Positions 24,908-32,425 of a DNA stretch of 64,000 bases are shown here, one piece after another; the stretch's first letter is position 1; each line of letters opens with the position of its first letter. Below the pieces are notes generated by a model that saw only the letters and a program-made list of their open reading frames with translations, made no database searches and was not told where the DNA came from. The DNA lies in NCBI GenBank assembly GCA_944392125.1, contig CALXVP010000005.1:1-64000 (forward strand). The letters are read 5' to 3'. This DNA comes from an uncultured Alphaproteobacteria bacterium. Lineage in GTDB: Bacteria; Pseudomonadota; Alphaproteobacteria; CAAHEQ01; UBA3637. The position numbers and the translations under genes were made by a program.

Positions 24908-26632
24908 TTATTGTATTTTTTGGCGATAGTATTCCTGCTCGCTTTCCAAGCGCTTTTCCCGGACTGCCAATTTTTCTTTTTCAATTTCAAGTAATTGTTT
25001 TTGCTTGATTAAATCCATATCCGTTTGAGTTAATGTAAATGAGAATGCGCGTGTTTCGCGCGGTTGCATTTCAATGGTCCATAATAAGCGATGCGGTATT
25101 GCCTCGTTAGGATTCAATGTTGCGTTTTTATATGTAAAATCGTGTAACATATATTGTTCAATATGAATTGTTTTTGAGGTATCGGAGGCATTTTGTATTT
25201 GAATATTGTATGTATATTCCGTTTGCTCGTCAGATATTTTTTGAACATTTGTTTGCTTGATTTGAGCATATACATCCAGCGCTTTTCCCACCGTAATCAT
25301 GCCCGTTTGCCCAAGAGAAATTGTGTTGTGAAGTTTAGATTCTCCCACAAAAAACATCTCATTGCCTTTTTGATTATAAATATGGAATATGCCTTTGGGT
25401 AAGGGTAAATCCAGCCCGAAAGAAGAATCATTTTTAAATACGATTTGTAAATCGGGTGCTAAATTTTTAATTTCTTTCGTTGTTCCGAGTGAAATAGGAT
25501 CTTGAAAGGTATATTCTTTTTGATAAGGTAATCCCTCTTTATTTAAGAAAAGTGCCGTAACGTATTGGCCTTTTTTTAAATCCGTTTTGAATGGCAAACG
25601 ATAAACATAATAATCTTTTAAATCTAAAATTTTTGAAATGGGTTCCAATGTGTTTCCCATAGCGTCGAAAAGAACACCGTCCAAGCCGGTATGCAAAATA
25701 ATGCCCGCTTCGTCATCTGATTCGTTCATACTTTCAAGGATTTTCCCGTTAACGGTAATCGGATCCGTAGATAGTTTGATGCCTGATTGATTCTGTATTT
25801 GGCAGGTTGCCGGCACTTGCTCGCGCGGTAGCTTTTGAGAGACGGTGTTGACTTCTCCCAACACAAAATCAATATTGGCATTTTTATAATCCGATGATGT
25901 ATCATTTTTGAGTTGAACATATCCTTTTAAGGTCATTTTATTTTCATCTTCTGATAGATAGAGATTGTAATTTGTCTTCCAAGAAAACCCGTCGGACAAG
26001 TATGAAAAATTGATTTCTTGTTCGGTATCTGATTGGGCATTCACAACGAAATCCAACGAAGTTGATTTATTTTGAATGACTGTGTCAAGTGCGGGATATA
26101 AAATGCGAGCATCTGTTCCTTTCTGAACCAGATTGTCAATTAAAAGAACAGGCACATTATCTTCAACCGCTAATAATTTTGCCCGCTTTTTGATTTCTGA
26201 TTTAACACCCTCTTTCCATACGGTCCATAATAACGTAACTTCTTTTCCGATAGCCTTTTCCTGAGCCGTTTCGTAATAAGTTTTATTTTCCCAAAAGGGG
26301 TCAAAATTCATACTTTGAAGTGTTAAGTGATTACCGGAAATATTGGCGGAAGATAAAATTAATGTGGGTGGTGTTTCCCCGAAACTGATTTCTTGAAGAC
26401 CTTTGTGGAGGGTTGCCTTATATGTTTGATTGATAAATCCGCGCCCGTTTTCATAAATAGTTAAATTCGTGGCCGTTATTTGATTCTCGTCTAATTGAAC
26501 GGGCTTTTCAAGATTGAGTTGAACTTGTTGATTCGGTGTGTAATAAAGGTAACCGCCGAACGCTAAACCGAGCACAATTAACGAACTGACGGTATATAAA
26601 ATTTTAGATTGGTGATGAATGTGTTTTTTCAT
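24908..26632 (-). CDS. DUF4139 domain-containing membrane-anchored protein
   Basis: 574 residues. An N-terminal hydrophobic segment (ILYTVSSLIVLGLAFGGYLY, residues ~11-30) acts as anchor or uncleaved signal; the bulk would be periplasmic. It resembles DUF4139 proteins: the early ENGRGFINQTYKATLHKG-type strand, the central FSYLSDGFSWKTNYNLYLSE and GYVQLKNDTSSDYKNANIDF segments, and a late YNIQIQNASDTSKTIHIEQY. A coiled-coil-like C-terminus (QKQLLEIEKEKLAVREKRLE) is unusual. Biochemical role unknown. The gene has its own promoter (26669-26697), arranged back to back with the first structured-RNA unit. Confidence 0.78.
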   Translation of the reverse strand: MKKHIHHQSKILYTVSSLIVLGLAFGGYLYYTPNQQVQLNLEKPVQLDENQITATNLTIYENGRGFINQTYKATLHKGLQEISFGETPPTLILSSANISGNHLTLQSMNFDPFWENKTYYETAQEKAIGKEVTLLWTVWKEGVKSEIKKRAKLLAVEDNVPVLLIDNLVQKGTDARILYPALDTVIQNKSTSLDFVVNAQSDTEQEINFSYLSDGFSWKTNYNLYLSEDENKMTLKGYVQLKNDTSSDYKNANIDFVLGEVNTVSQKLPREQVPATCQIQNQSGIKLSTDPITVNGKILESMNESDDEAGIILHTGLDGVLFDAMGNTLEPISKILDLKDYYVYRLPFKTDLKKGQYVTALFLNKEGLPYQKEYTFQDPISLGTTKEIKNLAPDLQIVFKNDSSFGLDLPLPKGIFHIYNQKGNEMFFVGESKLHNTISLGQTGMITVGKALDVYAQIKQTNVQKISDEQTEYTYNIQIQNASDTSKTIHIEQYMLHDFTYKNATLNPNEAIPHRLLWTIEMQPRETRAFSFTLTQTDMDLIKQKQLLEIEKEKLAVREKRLESEQEYYRQKIQ

Positions 26633-26668
26633 GGCAGACTCTCATAATTCAATAGTAAACGATAATTG

Positions 26669-26697
26669 AGTATAGTTGATGATTCTTTTAAAAGCAA
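26669..26697 (-). promoter_or_regulatory. Promoter of the DUF4139 gene
   Basis: On the minus strand: TTGCTT at 26697-26692, 17-bp spacer, TATACT at 26674-26669. It is divergent from the RNA-A promoter, whose -35 begins at 26706. Confidence 0.6.
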
Positions 26698-26705
26698 CTT
26701 TTTTG

Positions 26706-26734
26706 TTGCAAATAAAAATTATTTTGTTTAAAAT
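26706..26734 (+). promoter_or_regulatory. Promoter of RNA unit A
   Basis: TTGCAA at 26706-26711, 17-bp spacer, TAAAAT at 26729-26734. The same layout recurs in units B and C. Confidence 0.65.
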
Positions 26735-26739
26735 AAACA

Positions 26740-26965
26740 GGCTTGGTTGATTATGCCCGCCAAGCTGGGATTTGACAGTCCGAGCGTCTATGAGGGCAGA
26801 AAATATCTGTCGGCATCCGCCACAGGGTGGCGCGTTATGCGTCAAGCTGAGGGTGGATGCCTGCCAAATAGAGGTGTCCGCCTGAATAAGCAGGGCTATT
26901 TTTCTCATAGACGATAGCTGTCAACATCCACCCGCCTTTACGACACAGGTGGGTTTTGCGTTTTT
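26740..26965 (+). ncRNA. Novel structured RNA, copy A (leader of small ORF)
   Basis: Helices: 5' hairpin GCTTGG/CCAAGC (26741-26746 with 26760-26765); closing helix TTGACAG/CTGTCAA (26772-26778 with 26918-26924); CGTCTATGAG/CTCATAGACG (26785-26794 with 26904-26913); inner GGCATCC/GGATGCC (26812-26818 with 26855-26861); small hairpins between. Alternative pairing: CATCCACCC at 26925-26933 matches GGGTGGATG at 26851-26859 perfectly, while ACCCGCC (26930-26936) pairs with GGTGGGT (26948-26954) ahead of a T-rich run. The two states exclude each other, as in an attenuator. Copies B and C carry compensating changes. It does not resemble tmRNA, RNase P, SRP, or a riboswitch class I know. Boundaries are inferred from the promoter and hairpin. 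Confidence 0.8.
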
Positions 26966-26989
26966 AAGGTGGCAGAGAAAGGTGGAAAA

Positions 26990-27178
26990 ATGAAAAAGAA
27001 TAACGACACACTCAATCAAGTAATGCGTAAATGCGCGTGGGAGTTAAGCGCGGATAATCCGCCCGAAATAACGGACGAAGAAATGCCTGCATTAGTTAAA
27101 GGTTATCGCCGAAAAATTTTGATTGCGCAAATTAAATATGTATGGCGAAAAATTGCATTTTATTTGTGCCCGTTTTAA
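26990..27178 (+). CDS. Small protein of the RNA array, copy A
   Basis: 62 residues from ATG 26990, with AAAGGTGG seven bases upstream. The N-terminal half is polar/acidic (NNDTLNQVMRKCAWEL, PPEITDEEMPALVK). The C-terminal half is basic then hydrophobic (YRRKILIAQIKYVWRKIAFY), likely an amphipathic or membrane-associated helix. Copy C shares most residues up to the YRRKILIA motif and diverges after it. I recognise no family. Size, charge pattern and tandem copies recall type I toxin peptides or small membrane regulators, but this is inference. Translation would depend on the state of the leader hairpin just before the ribosome-binding site. Confidence 0.65.
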   Translation: MKKNNDTLNQVMRKCAWELSADNPPEITDEEMPALVKGYRRKILIAQIKYVWRKIAFYLCPF

Positions 27179-27196
27179 GTGCGGTGAATTTTTTAG

Positions 27197-27225
27197 TTGC
27201 AAATAAAAATTATTTTGTTTAGACT
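27197..27225 (+). promoter_or_regulatory. Promoter of RNA unit B
   Basis: TTGCAA at 27197-27202, 17-bp spacer, TAGACT at 27220-27225. The -10 is weaker than in copy A. Confidence 0.55.
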
Positions 27226-27229
27226 AAAC

Positions 27230-27455
27230 GAGCTTGGTTGATTATGCCCGCCAAGCTAGGATTTAGTAGTCCGAGCGTCTATGAGGGCAGAAAATATCTG
27301 TCGGCATCCGCCACAGGGCGACGTTTATGCGTCAAGCTGAGGGTGGATGCCTGCCAAATAGAGGTGTCCGCCTGAATAAGCAGGGCTATTTTTCTCATAG
27401 ACGATAGCTACTAACATCCACCCGCCTTACGACACAGGTGGGTTTCGTATTTTTA
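27230..27455 (+). ncRNA. Novel structured RNA, copy B
   Basis: Nearly identical to copy A, but the closing helix is TTAGTAG/CTACTAA (27263-27269 with 27408-27414), changed on both sides relative to TTGACAG/CTGTCAA so that pairing is kept. CGTCTATGAG/CTCATAGACG is at 27276-27285 and 27394-27403. The internal small hairpin is GACG/CGTC instead of GGCGC/GCGTC. The terminator-like hairpin ACCCGCC/GGTGGGT is at 27420-27426 and 27437-27443, followed by TTTCGTATTTTT. Confidence 0.8.
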
Positions 27456-27479
27456 AAGGTGGCAGAGAAAGGTGGGAAA

Positions 27480-27524
27480 ATGAAAAAGAATAACGACACA
27501 TTGAATAACGCATCATTTTTTTAG
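27480..27524 (+). pseudogene. Truncated small ORF of unit B
   Basis: Starts like the other copies (MKKNNDTLN after the same ribosome-binding site) but ends after 14 residues. The sequence jumps from the ninth codon to the segment just before the next promoter, so an internal deletion removed about 50 codons. The RNA part of unit B remains intact. Confidence 0.7.
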
Positions 27525-27553
27525 TTGCAATTTTAAAATGTTTCGTTTAAAGT
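27525..27553 (+). promoter_or_regulatory. Promoter of RNA unit C
   Basis: TTGCAA at 27525-27530, 17-bp spacer of quite different sequence, TAAAGT at 27548-27553. Conservation of boxes and spacing while the spacer diverges supports function. Confidence 0.6.
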
Positions 27554-27556
27554 AAA

Positions 27557-27785
27557 CGGGCTTGGTTGTTCATGCCCGCCGAGCTAGGACGTAACAATCT
27601 GATAATCAGCAAGGGCAGTGAAGACTGTCGGCATCCGCCACAAGATGACGCAATGCGCGTCAGGCTGAGGGTGGATGCCTGCTAAATAGAGGTATTCACC
27701 TGAATAAGCAGGGCTATTTTTCTTGCTGATTATAGTTGTTAACATCCACCCGCCTTTACGACACAGGTGGGTTTCGTATTTTTAA
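27557..27785 (+). ncRNA. Novel structured RNA, copy C (diverged)
   Basis: The long helix is entirely different from A/B but still perfect: ATAATCAGCAAG at 27602-27613 with CTTGCTGATTAT at 27722-27733 (12 bp). The closing helix is TAACAA/TTGTTA (27592-27597 with 27736-27741). The 5' hairpin changes CCAAGC to CCGAGC, kept by a G-U pair. Small hairpins also stay paired: GGCAGT/ACTGTC, GACGC/GCGTC, AGGT/ACCT. Loop and junction blocks such as GGCATCCGCCACA, CTGAGGGTGGATGCCTGC and TGAATAAGCAGGGCTATTTT stay nearly constant. Terminator-like hairpin at 27748-27754/27766-27772 with TTTCGTATTTTT. Confidence 0.82.
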
Positions 27786-27808
27786 AGGTGGCAGAGAAAG
27801 GTGGGAAA

Positions 27809-27997
27809 ATGAAAAAGAATGATGACACACTCAATCAAGTGATGCTTAAATGCGCGTGGGAGTTAAGTGCGAGTAATCCGCCCGAAATAACGGACGAAGA
27901 AATGCCCGCATTAGTTAAAAACTATCGCCGAAAAATCTTGATTGCCAAAATGAAATATACCGTAAGCAAATTAATGTTTGCTTTATTCGGAAGCTAA
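27809..27997 (+). CDS. Small protein of the RNA array, copy C
   Basis: 62 residues from ATG 27809, with AAAGGTGGG just upstream. An upstream in-frame ATG at 27767 lies inside the terminator-like hairpin and is rejected. It is closely similar to copy A through residue ~45 (NDDTLNQVMLKCAWELSASN, PPEITDEEMPALVKNYRRKI), then AKMKYTVSKLMFALFGS replaces the copy A tail while keeping the basic-plus-hydrophobic character. That pattern, with conserved core and third-position changes, suggests selection on the protein. Family and function unknown. Confidence 0.65.
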   Translation: MKKNDDTLNQVMLKCAWELSASNPPEITDEEMPALVKNYRRKILIAKMKYTVSKLMFALFGS

Positions 27998-28100
27998 CCC
28001 AAAAAATATGATACAAAACCGTATGCGCACCATAAAGCAAACAGGTGTCGGCAGACGGGAGCACGTAGGCGGGTGCGCAAAGAAAGATAGAGAATAAACC

Positions 28101-29903
28101 TTATTCATCTCCGATTTTAAGGGCTTGAATGAAAGCGCTTTGCGGAATTTCCACATTCCCGAATTGACGCATTTTCTTTTTGCCCTCTTTTTGCTTTTCA
28201 AGCAATTTACGTTTGCGGGTAATATCGCCACCGTAGCATTTTGCCGTTACATCTTTCCGATAAGCCGAAATATCTTCCCGCGCAATGATTTTTCCGCCGA
28301 TACTGGCTTGAATGGGGATTTTAAATTGATGACGCGGAATCAGCGTTTTAAGACGTTCGCAAATTTGTCGACCGCGACGCTCGGCTTGCGAACGGTGCAC
28401 CAAAAAGGCCAATGCGTCTACTTGTTCACCGTTGACCATAATGTTCACGCGAACTAAATCACTCTTTTCATAATCGGATACTTCATAATCAAAACTGGCA
28501 TATCCGCGCGAAATGGATTTTAGCCGATCATAAAAATCAAACACAATTTCATTAAGCGGTAAGTGATACACCACCATGGCCCGATTGCCGACGTATGTTA
28601 AATCTTTTTGCACACCGCGCCGTTCCGTGCAGAGTTGCAAAATACTGCCGAGATATTCATCAGGCGTCATAATCGTTGCTTTAACCCATGGTTCTTCAAT
28701 GAACTGAATGGTGCTGGGATCCGGCATATCAGCCGGATTGTGCATGGTTATCACATCTCCGTTGGTCAGGTGGACTTGATACGCAACCGAGGGCGCCGTT
28801 GTGATTAAATCCAGATTAAATTCACGGCTTAATCGCTCTTGAATGATTTCCATGTGCAATAACCCTAAAAATCCGCACCGGAACCCTTGTCCGAGCGCCA
28901 TGGATTTATCGGGCGTAAATTGAAAGGAGGCATCATTTAACTGCAATTTTCCGAGGGATTCTTTTAAATTTTCATAGTCGCTCATATCCACGGGGAATAA
29001 AGAACAAAACACCACCGATAAACTGGGTTTAAAGCCCGGGAGAGGATTCGCCGTCGGGTTTTTATCGTCGGTAATCGTATCGCCCACGCGCGTTTCGCCG
29101 ATGGATTTTATCCCGCAAATAATAAAGCCGAGTTCGCCCGTGCCGATTTGTTCGGAATCCGTCATTTTTGGCGTAAAATAACCCAGTCGCTCCACTTTAT
29201 ACACGGCATCGGTTGCCATCATCCGAATGTTCATCCCTTTTTTCAATGTGCCGTCAATAACGCGCACAAGAACAATAATTCCCAAATATGCATCATACCA
29301 AGAATCAACCAGCATGGCTTTTAACGGGGCGGTTGCATCGCCTGTCGGTGCGGGCAATCGTGTTACAATCGCTTCCAACACTTCATCAATACCGATACCC
29401 GTTTTGGCGGAAATCAACGGCGCGTTTGAGGCATCAATGCCGATAACATCTTCTATTTGCGCTTTCACGCGTTCCGGATCGGCTGCCGGTAAATCAATTT
29501 TATTGATGACGGGCAAAATTTCATGATTGGCGTCCAGCGCTTTATAAACATTAGCCAACGTTTGCGCCTCAACGCCTTGCGACGCATCAACAACTAACAG
29601 TGAGCCCTCGCACGCTGCCAAAGATCGGCTCACTTCATACCCAAAGTCTACATGCCCCGGCGTATCAATTAAATTCAGAATGTATTTTTCGCCGTTCTCG
29701 GCTTGATAGTTTAAGCGAACGGTTTGGGCTTTAATCGTAATGCCGCGTTCACGCTCAATATCCATATTATCCAGCAACTGTTCTTTCATTTCACGATCGG
29801 AAACGGCACCGCATTTTTGAATCAATCGGTCTGCCAAGGTGGATTTGCCGTGGTCAATGTGGGCAACAATGGAAAAATTGCGAATATGTGATAAATCTGT
29901 CAT
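28101..29903 (-). CDS. lepA: Elongation factor 4 (LepA)
   Basis: 600 residues, full length. GTPase motifs are AHIDHGKST (residues ~11-19), the EF-type [10 protein letters not shown] switch I, DTPGHVDF (G3) and NKIDLP (G4). EF-G-like domains II, III and V follow, then the LepA-specific C-terminal domain ([20 protein letters not shown]). EF4 back-translocates stalled ribosomes and affects assembly. The frame extends upstream to 29960, but ATG 29903 starts at the conserved [20 protein letters not shown]. Promoter at 30010-30038. Confidence 0.96.
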   Translation of the reverse strand: MTDLSHIRNFSIVAHIDHGKSTLADRLIQKCGAVSDREMKEQLLDNMDIERERGITIKAQTVRLNYQAENGEKYILNLIDTPGHVDFGYEVSRSLAACEGSLLVVDASQGVEAQTLANVYKALDANHEILPVINKIDLPAADPERVKAQIEDVIGIDASNAPLISAKTGIGIDEVLEAIVTRLPAPTGDATAPLKAMLVDSWYDAYLGIIVLVRVIDGTLKKGMNIRMMATDAVYKVERLGYFTPKMTDSEQIGTGELGFIICGIKSIGETRVGDTITDDKNPTANPLPGFKPSLSVVFCSLFPVDMSDYENLKESLGKLQLNDASFQFTPDKSMALGQGFRCGFLGLLHMEIIQERLSREFNLDLITTAPSVAYQVHLTNGDVITMHNPADMPDPSTIQFIEEPWVKATIMTPDEYLGSILQLCTERRGVQKDLTYVGNRAMVVYHLPLNEIVFDFYDRLKSISRGYASFDYEVSDYEKSDLVRVNIMVNGEQVDALAFLVHRSQAERRGRQICERLKTLIPRHQFKIPIQASIGGKIIAREDISAYRKDVTAKCYGGDITRKRKLLEKQKEGKKKMRQFGNVEIPQSAFIQALKIGDE

Positions 29904-30009
29904 TTCGGTAACGTCCTTTATTTTGAGGCACTGCAAGCCACCGCAAGCAGGCTTAATCATTATTTTTTTGCAGAGCCTTGTGTGTTAATATCCGTTTAAA
30001 TGTGCGCCG

Positions 30010-30038
30010 ATTATACCCGAAATGATTTAAAAATGCAA
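30010..30038 (-). promoter_or_regulatory. Promoter of lepA
   Basis: On the minus strand: TTGCAT at 30038-30033, 17-bp spacer, perfect TATAAT at 30015-30010. The leader to ATG 29903 would be about 100 nt. Confidence 0.7.
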
Positions 30039-30107
30039 GCACCTTTTCAAAGCAACTTATCACGTGCCGTATTCGTAAATATGGCGAGGCGATGACGTTC
30101 GGTTGGG

Positions 30108-31007
30108 TTATTTGGTATTGCCCTCAGGAGTTTTGCGTTTTAAAAAGTGATTTTTAATTTCCGTGCCGATGGTATCAAACCGATTCAAAACAATCATACC
30201 GGCCGAGGTGCAAATTTCTTTCTTTCGGCGAGCCGTTTCGGCAGAAGTTTGCGTATCGCTCCCTAAAAGCGGTTTAATGTTTTTCTTGTGCGGTCGTCCG
30301 GCCAGATAGATAAAAACGGGTTTCTTTGTTTTTTTCTTTTTGAGATAGGTGGCTAATTCCGTTTCAAACTGACTGTTAATTTTGCCGACGATTAAAACGG
30401 CCTTTGTTTTCGGATCGGCAATCATTGTTTCCATAACAGGCACAAACGAGGTGCATAATATGGCAGCCGAGCCGATGCCGACACAGGTGGATACACCCAA
30501 TCCGTTGGCGCCGAGTTGTTGCACAAACTCATACGTAAGCGAGCTGGAGCGTGAAATAATGCCGATGTTCCCTTTCGGAAATAAATGTGCCGGCATATTT
30601 CCGGCCAATACTTGTTCGGGCACAACAATGCCGGGCGATGAGGGGCCTAAAACGCAAACTTTATATTGTTGCGCCAATTCGCGCATTTTTAAAGCATCGT
30701 GATAAGGTACGTCTGTGGTTGTGCAAATCACCATCGGCACACGCGCTTTGACGGCTTCTTCAACATCGGCATAGACCCGATTCGGGTTGGAGAAAATAAC
30801 GCTGATATCCGGTTTTGTTTTGCGCACCGCTTCTTTGACCGTAGGAAATACGGGTAAATCCAGAAATTTTTTGACGCCCTTATCGCGTGAAACACCGCCC
30901 ACGATATGACTGCCGTAAGCAATAGCGCGTTCGGTATGGGCACCACCCGTTGAGCCCGTAATGCCTTGGCAGATAATGTTTGTTTCTTTCGTCGGGAATT
31001 TAATCAT
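30108..31007 (-). CDS. Succinyl-CoA synthetase alpha-like protein lacking the usual phospho-histidine loop
   Basis: 299 residues, aligned along SucD: CoA-binding Rossmann start with GITGSTGGAHTERAIAYGSH (usual GFTGxQGTFH), GGVSRDKGVKKF, VICTTTDVPYHD, LGPSSPGIVVPE and GNIGIISRSSSLTYE. In SucD the catalytic His lies in MGHAGA after a KPVV-YIAG strand. Here, after KKPVFIYLAG, the sequence reads RPHKKNIKPLLGSDTQTS, with no GHAGA. The expected acidic ExGG loop is also altered (VGKINSQFETELATYL). Standard succinyl-CoA synthetase chemistry is therefore doubtful; a CoA-ligase-like paralogue or regulatory pair is possible. It overlaps the beta-like gene (ATGA). Confidence 0.75.
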   Translation of the reverse strand: MIKFPTKETNIICQGITGSTGGAHTERAIAYGSHIVGGVSRDKGVKKFLDLPVFPTVKEAVRKTKPDISVIFSNPNRVYADVEEAVKARVPMVICTTTDVPYHDALKMRELAQQYKVCVLGPSSPGIVVPEQVLAGNMPAHLFPKGNIGIISRSSSLTYEFVQQLGANGLGVSTCVGIGSAAILCTSFVPVMETMIADPKTKAVLIVGKINSQFETELATYLKKKKTKKPVFIYLAGRPHKKNIKPLLGSDTQTSAETARRKKEICTSAGMIVLNRFDTIGTEIKNHFLKRKTPEGNTK

Positions 31008-32164
31008 AACTGCGATTCCTCCACGGATTGAACAATGGCCCGAACGGCTTGCTCGGGTTGCTTGATAACCACAAAAGGCAATCGGCTTTCAAAAATTAAC
31101 CGTTCGCCCACGTTGGCATTCGTGCCGTCCATTCGCACGACGAGCGGAATGCCTACGGATATTTCTTTTGAGGCGTCAATTAACCCTTGTGCAATGGTAT
31201 CGCAACGGGTTAATCCGCCGAAGATATTGATAAAAATGCCTTCTACGTTCGGCTCCGAAAGAGCTAATTTAAAGGCGCGTGTAACGGCGTTGCCCGTCGG
31301 CTCCGTGCCGACATCTAATAAGCAGGCGGGTCGGCCGTTATGCGCTTCCAACAACTCTACGGTTGCCGCGCCCAATCCCGAGCCGTTGACAAGACACGCA
31401 ATGTTGCCGTTAAACGGTGTATATTTAAAATGATAACGTTCTGCCAGGGCTTCACGCTCACGCCCCGTCGGCACTTCTTTCAGCGACATAATATCCGGGA
31501 ATCGTTCAATCGCCTCATCATCAAAAGCAATTCGGCATTCTCCGATAACCCATTTATGGCGCGGTGTTAAAATAAGGGGATTGATTTCCACACCGATGGC
31601 ATCATACGTTTTAAAGATATTAAACATTTGTCGCAAAATGTTCAACAGTGTTGTTTGCGGGAAGCCCTTAACGCCGAATGCCTGAATCACCCGATACCAA
31701 TATAAGAGCGTCGGACGCATATGGGATATTTCAAATTCCTCGGTTCGGTTGTCGGCCAACACGGTGAAAACATAGCAGTGTCGCGCTAAATCCAGCCGAA
31801 CGGATATGCCGAAAGATTGTTCTGCCTCCACCGTTTCTTCAATATAGACACGATTGACGACTTGTCCGGCATAATTCATCGTCGGCGATAAAAATAAATG
31901 CGTCAACATACTTTCGGTTATTTCCCGCACCTCTTCGGGCGAGGTGGCAATTTGAACGCCACTGCGTTTGTCTTCCGGGGCATCCACGAAACTGCCCGTT
32001 GCACGGTTAGGATCATAAATTTGCGCTTTTACCTGCCATGACGTGCCACCGATTTCGGTTGCGATTTGTTGCGCCTCTTCGGGTGTATAGGCGACTCTTC
32101 CTTTTAACACGGGCAGATTATATGATTTAAAAATACGTTTGTTTTGATACTCGTGAATTTCCAT
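31004..32164 (-). CDS. Succinyl-CoA synthetase beta-like protein (divergent)
   Basis: 386 residues, the usual SucC length. It starts MEIHEYQNKRIFKSYNLPVL, the typical SucC N-terminus, followed by an ATP-grasp domain. The normal glycine-rich nucleotide segment (KxQVHAGGRGKAGG) is replaced by KAQIYDPNRATGSFVDAPED. The C-terminal ligase domain is recognisable (NGSGLGAATVELLEAHNGRP, INIFGGLTRCDTIAQGLIDA). The frame runs upstream to 32431 into the rho promoter region; ATG 32164 is chosen by family alignment and a GGAA box. It is coupled by a 4-base overlap to the alpha-like gene. Both are unlike orthodox sucCD, so a true sucCD may exist elsewhere. Confidence 0.75.
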   Translation of the reverse strand: MEIHEYQNKRIFKSYNLPVLKGRVAYTPEEAQQIATEIGGTSWQVKAQIYDPNRATGSFVDAPEDKRSGVQIATSPEEVREITESMLTHLFLSPTMNYAGQVVNRVYIEETVEAEQSFGISVRLDLARHCYVFTVLADNRTEEFEISHMRPTLLYWYRVIQAFGVKGFPQTTLLNILRQMFNIFKTYDAIGVEINPLILTPRHKWVIGECRIAFDDEAIERFPDIMSLKEVPTGREREALAERYHFKYTPFNGNIACLVNGSGLGAATVELLEAHNGRPACLLDVGTEPTGNAVTRAFKLALSEPNVEGIFINIFGGLTRCDTIAQGLIDASKEISVGIPLVVRMDGTNANVGERLIFESRLPFVVIKQPEQAVRAIVQSVEESQL

Positions 32165-32284
32165 GGTATTCCGTTTCATTATCAAGAAAATCAATTCTGT
32201 TTGCAGTTTGGCATAAAATACGGGCGATGTCCAGCGCTTTTTCGCCCGTAATGCGCTTTCGTGAGGAAATTCAATAAAAAGCTG

Positions 32285-32313
32285 TTGACAAATCGGTAAA
32301 ATCCGTATATAGA
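32285..32313 (+). promoter_or_regulatory. Promoter of rho
   Basis: TTGACA at 32285-32290, 17-bp spacer, TATAGA at 32308-32313, giving a leader of about 105 nt before the rho ATG. Confidence 0.7.
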
Positions 32314-32425
32314 AAGAGCAAGGGCGTCCTGCCCGCGTGCGGTTTCTGCGCCGGTGTAAAAACGGCAAGTTATGATAGCGGAACGCACAAAGAATTTTCC
32401 GATACATTTTTGATGAGGTGATTGA

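Larger units (their letters stand above)
26700..27997 (+). repeat. Tandem array of three promoter + structured RNA + small ORF units
   Basis: Three direct repeats begin at 26706, 27197 and 27525. Units A and B are nearly identical over the RNA, while unit C is clearly diverged. Each has a -35 TTGCAA with 17-bp spacing to a -10, a ~226-229 nt RNA region, a terminator-like hairpin, the conserved GGTGGCAGAGAAAGGTGG ribosome-binding region, and an ORF starting MKKN(N/D)DT. Unit B has lost most of its ORF, which shortens its period (491 versus 328). No transposase, integrase or terminal inverted repeats are visible around the array. Confidence 0.9.

Noticed and set aside
26642..26908. Minus-strand 88-residue ORF over RNA copy A
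   Set aside because: It is antisense to a region whose changes preserve RNA pairing, and it has no ribosome-binding site or copy in unit C.
26740..27785. Cobalamin riboswitch or RNase P RNA
   Set aside because: Some blocks (GCCACAGGG, GATGCCTGCC) superficially recall these, but the order and the conserved cores (B12 box, P4 core) do not match.
27767..27808. Upstream ATG extension of small protein C
   Set aside because: It starts inside the terminator-like hairpin and is not shared by copy A; the ribosome-binding site serves ATG 27809.
26700..27997. Retron or transposon-associated guide RNA
   Set aside because: No reverse transcriptase, TnpB/IscB or transposase frame lies nearby.
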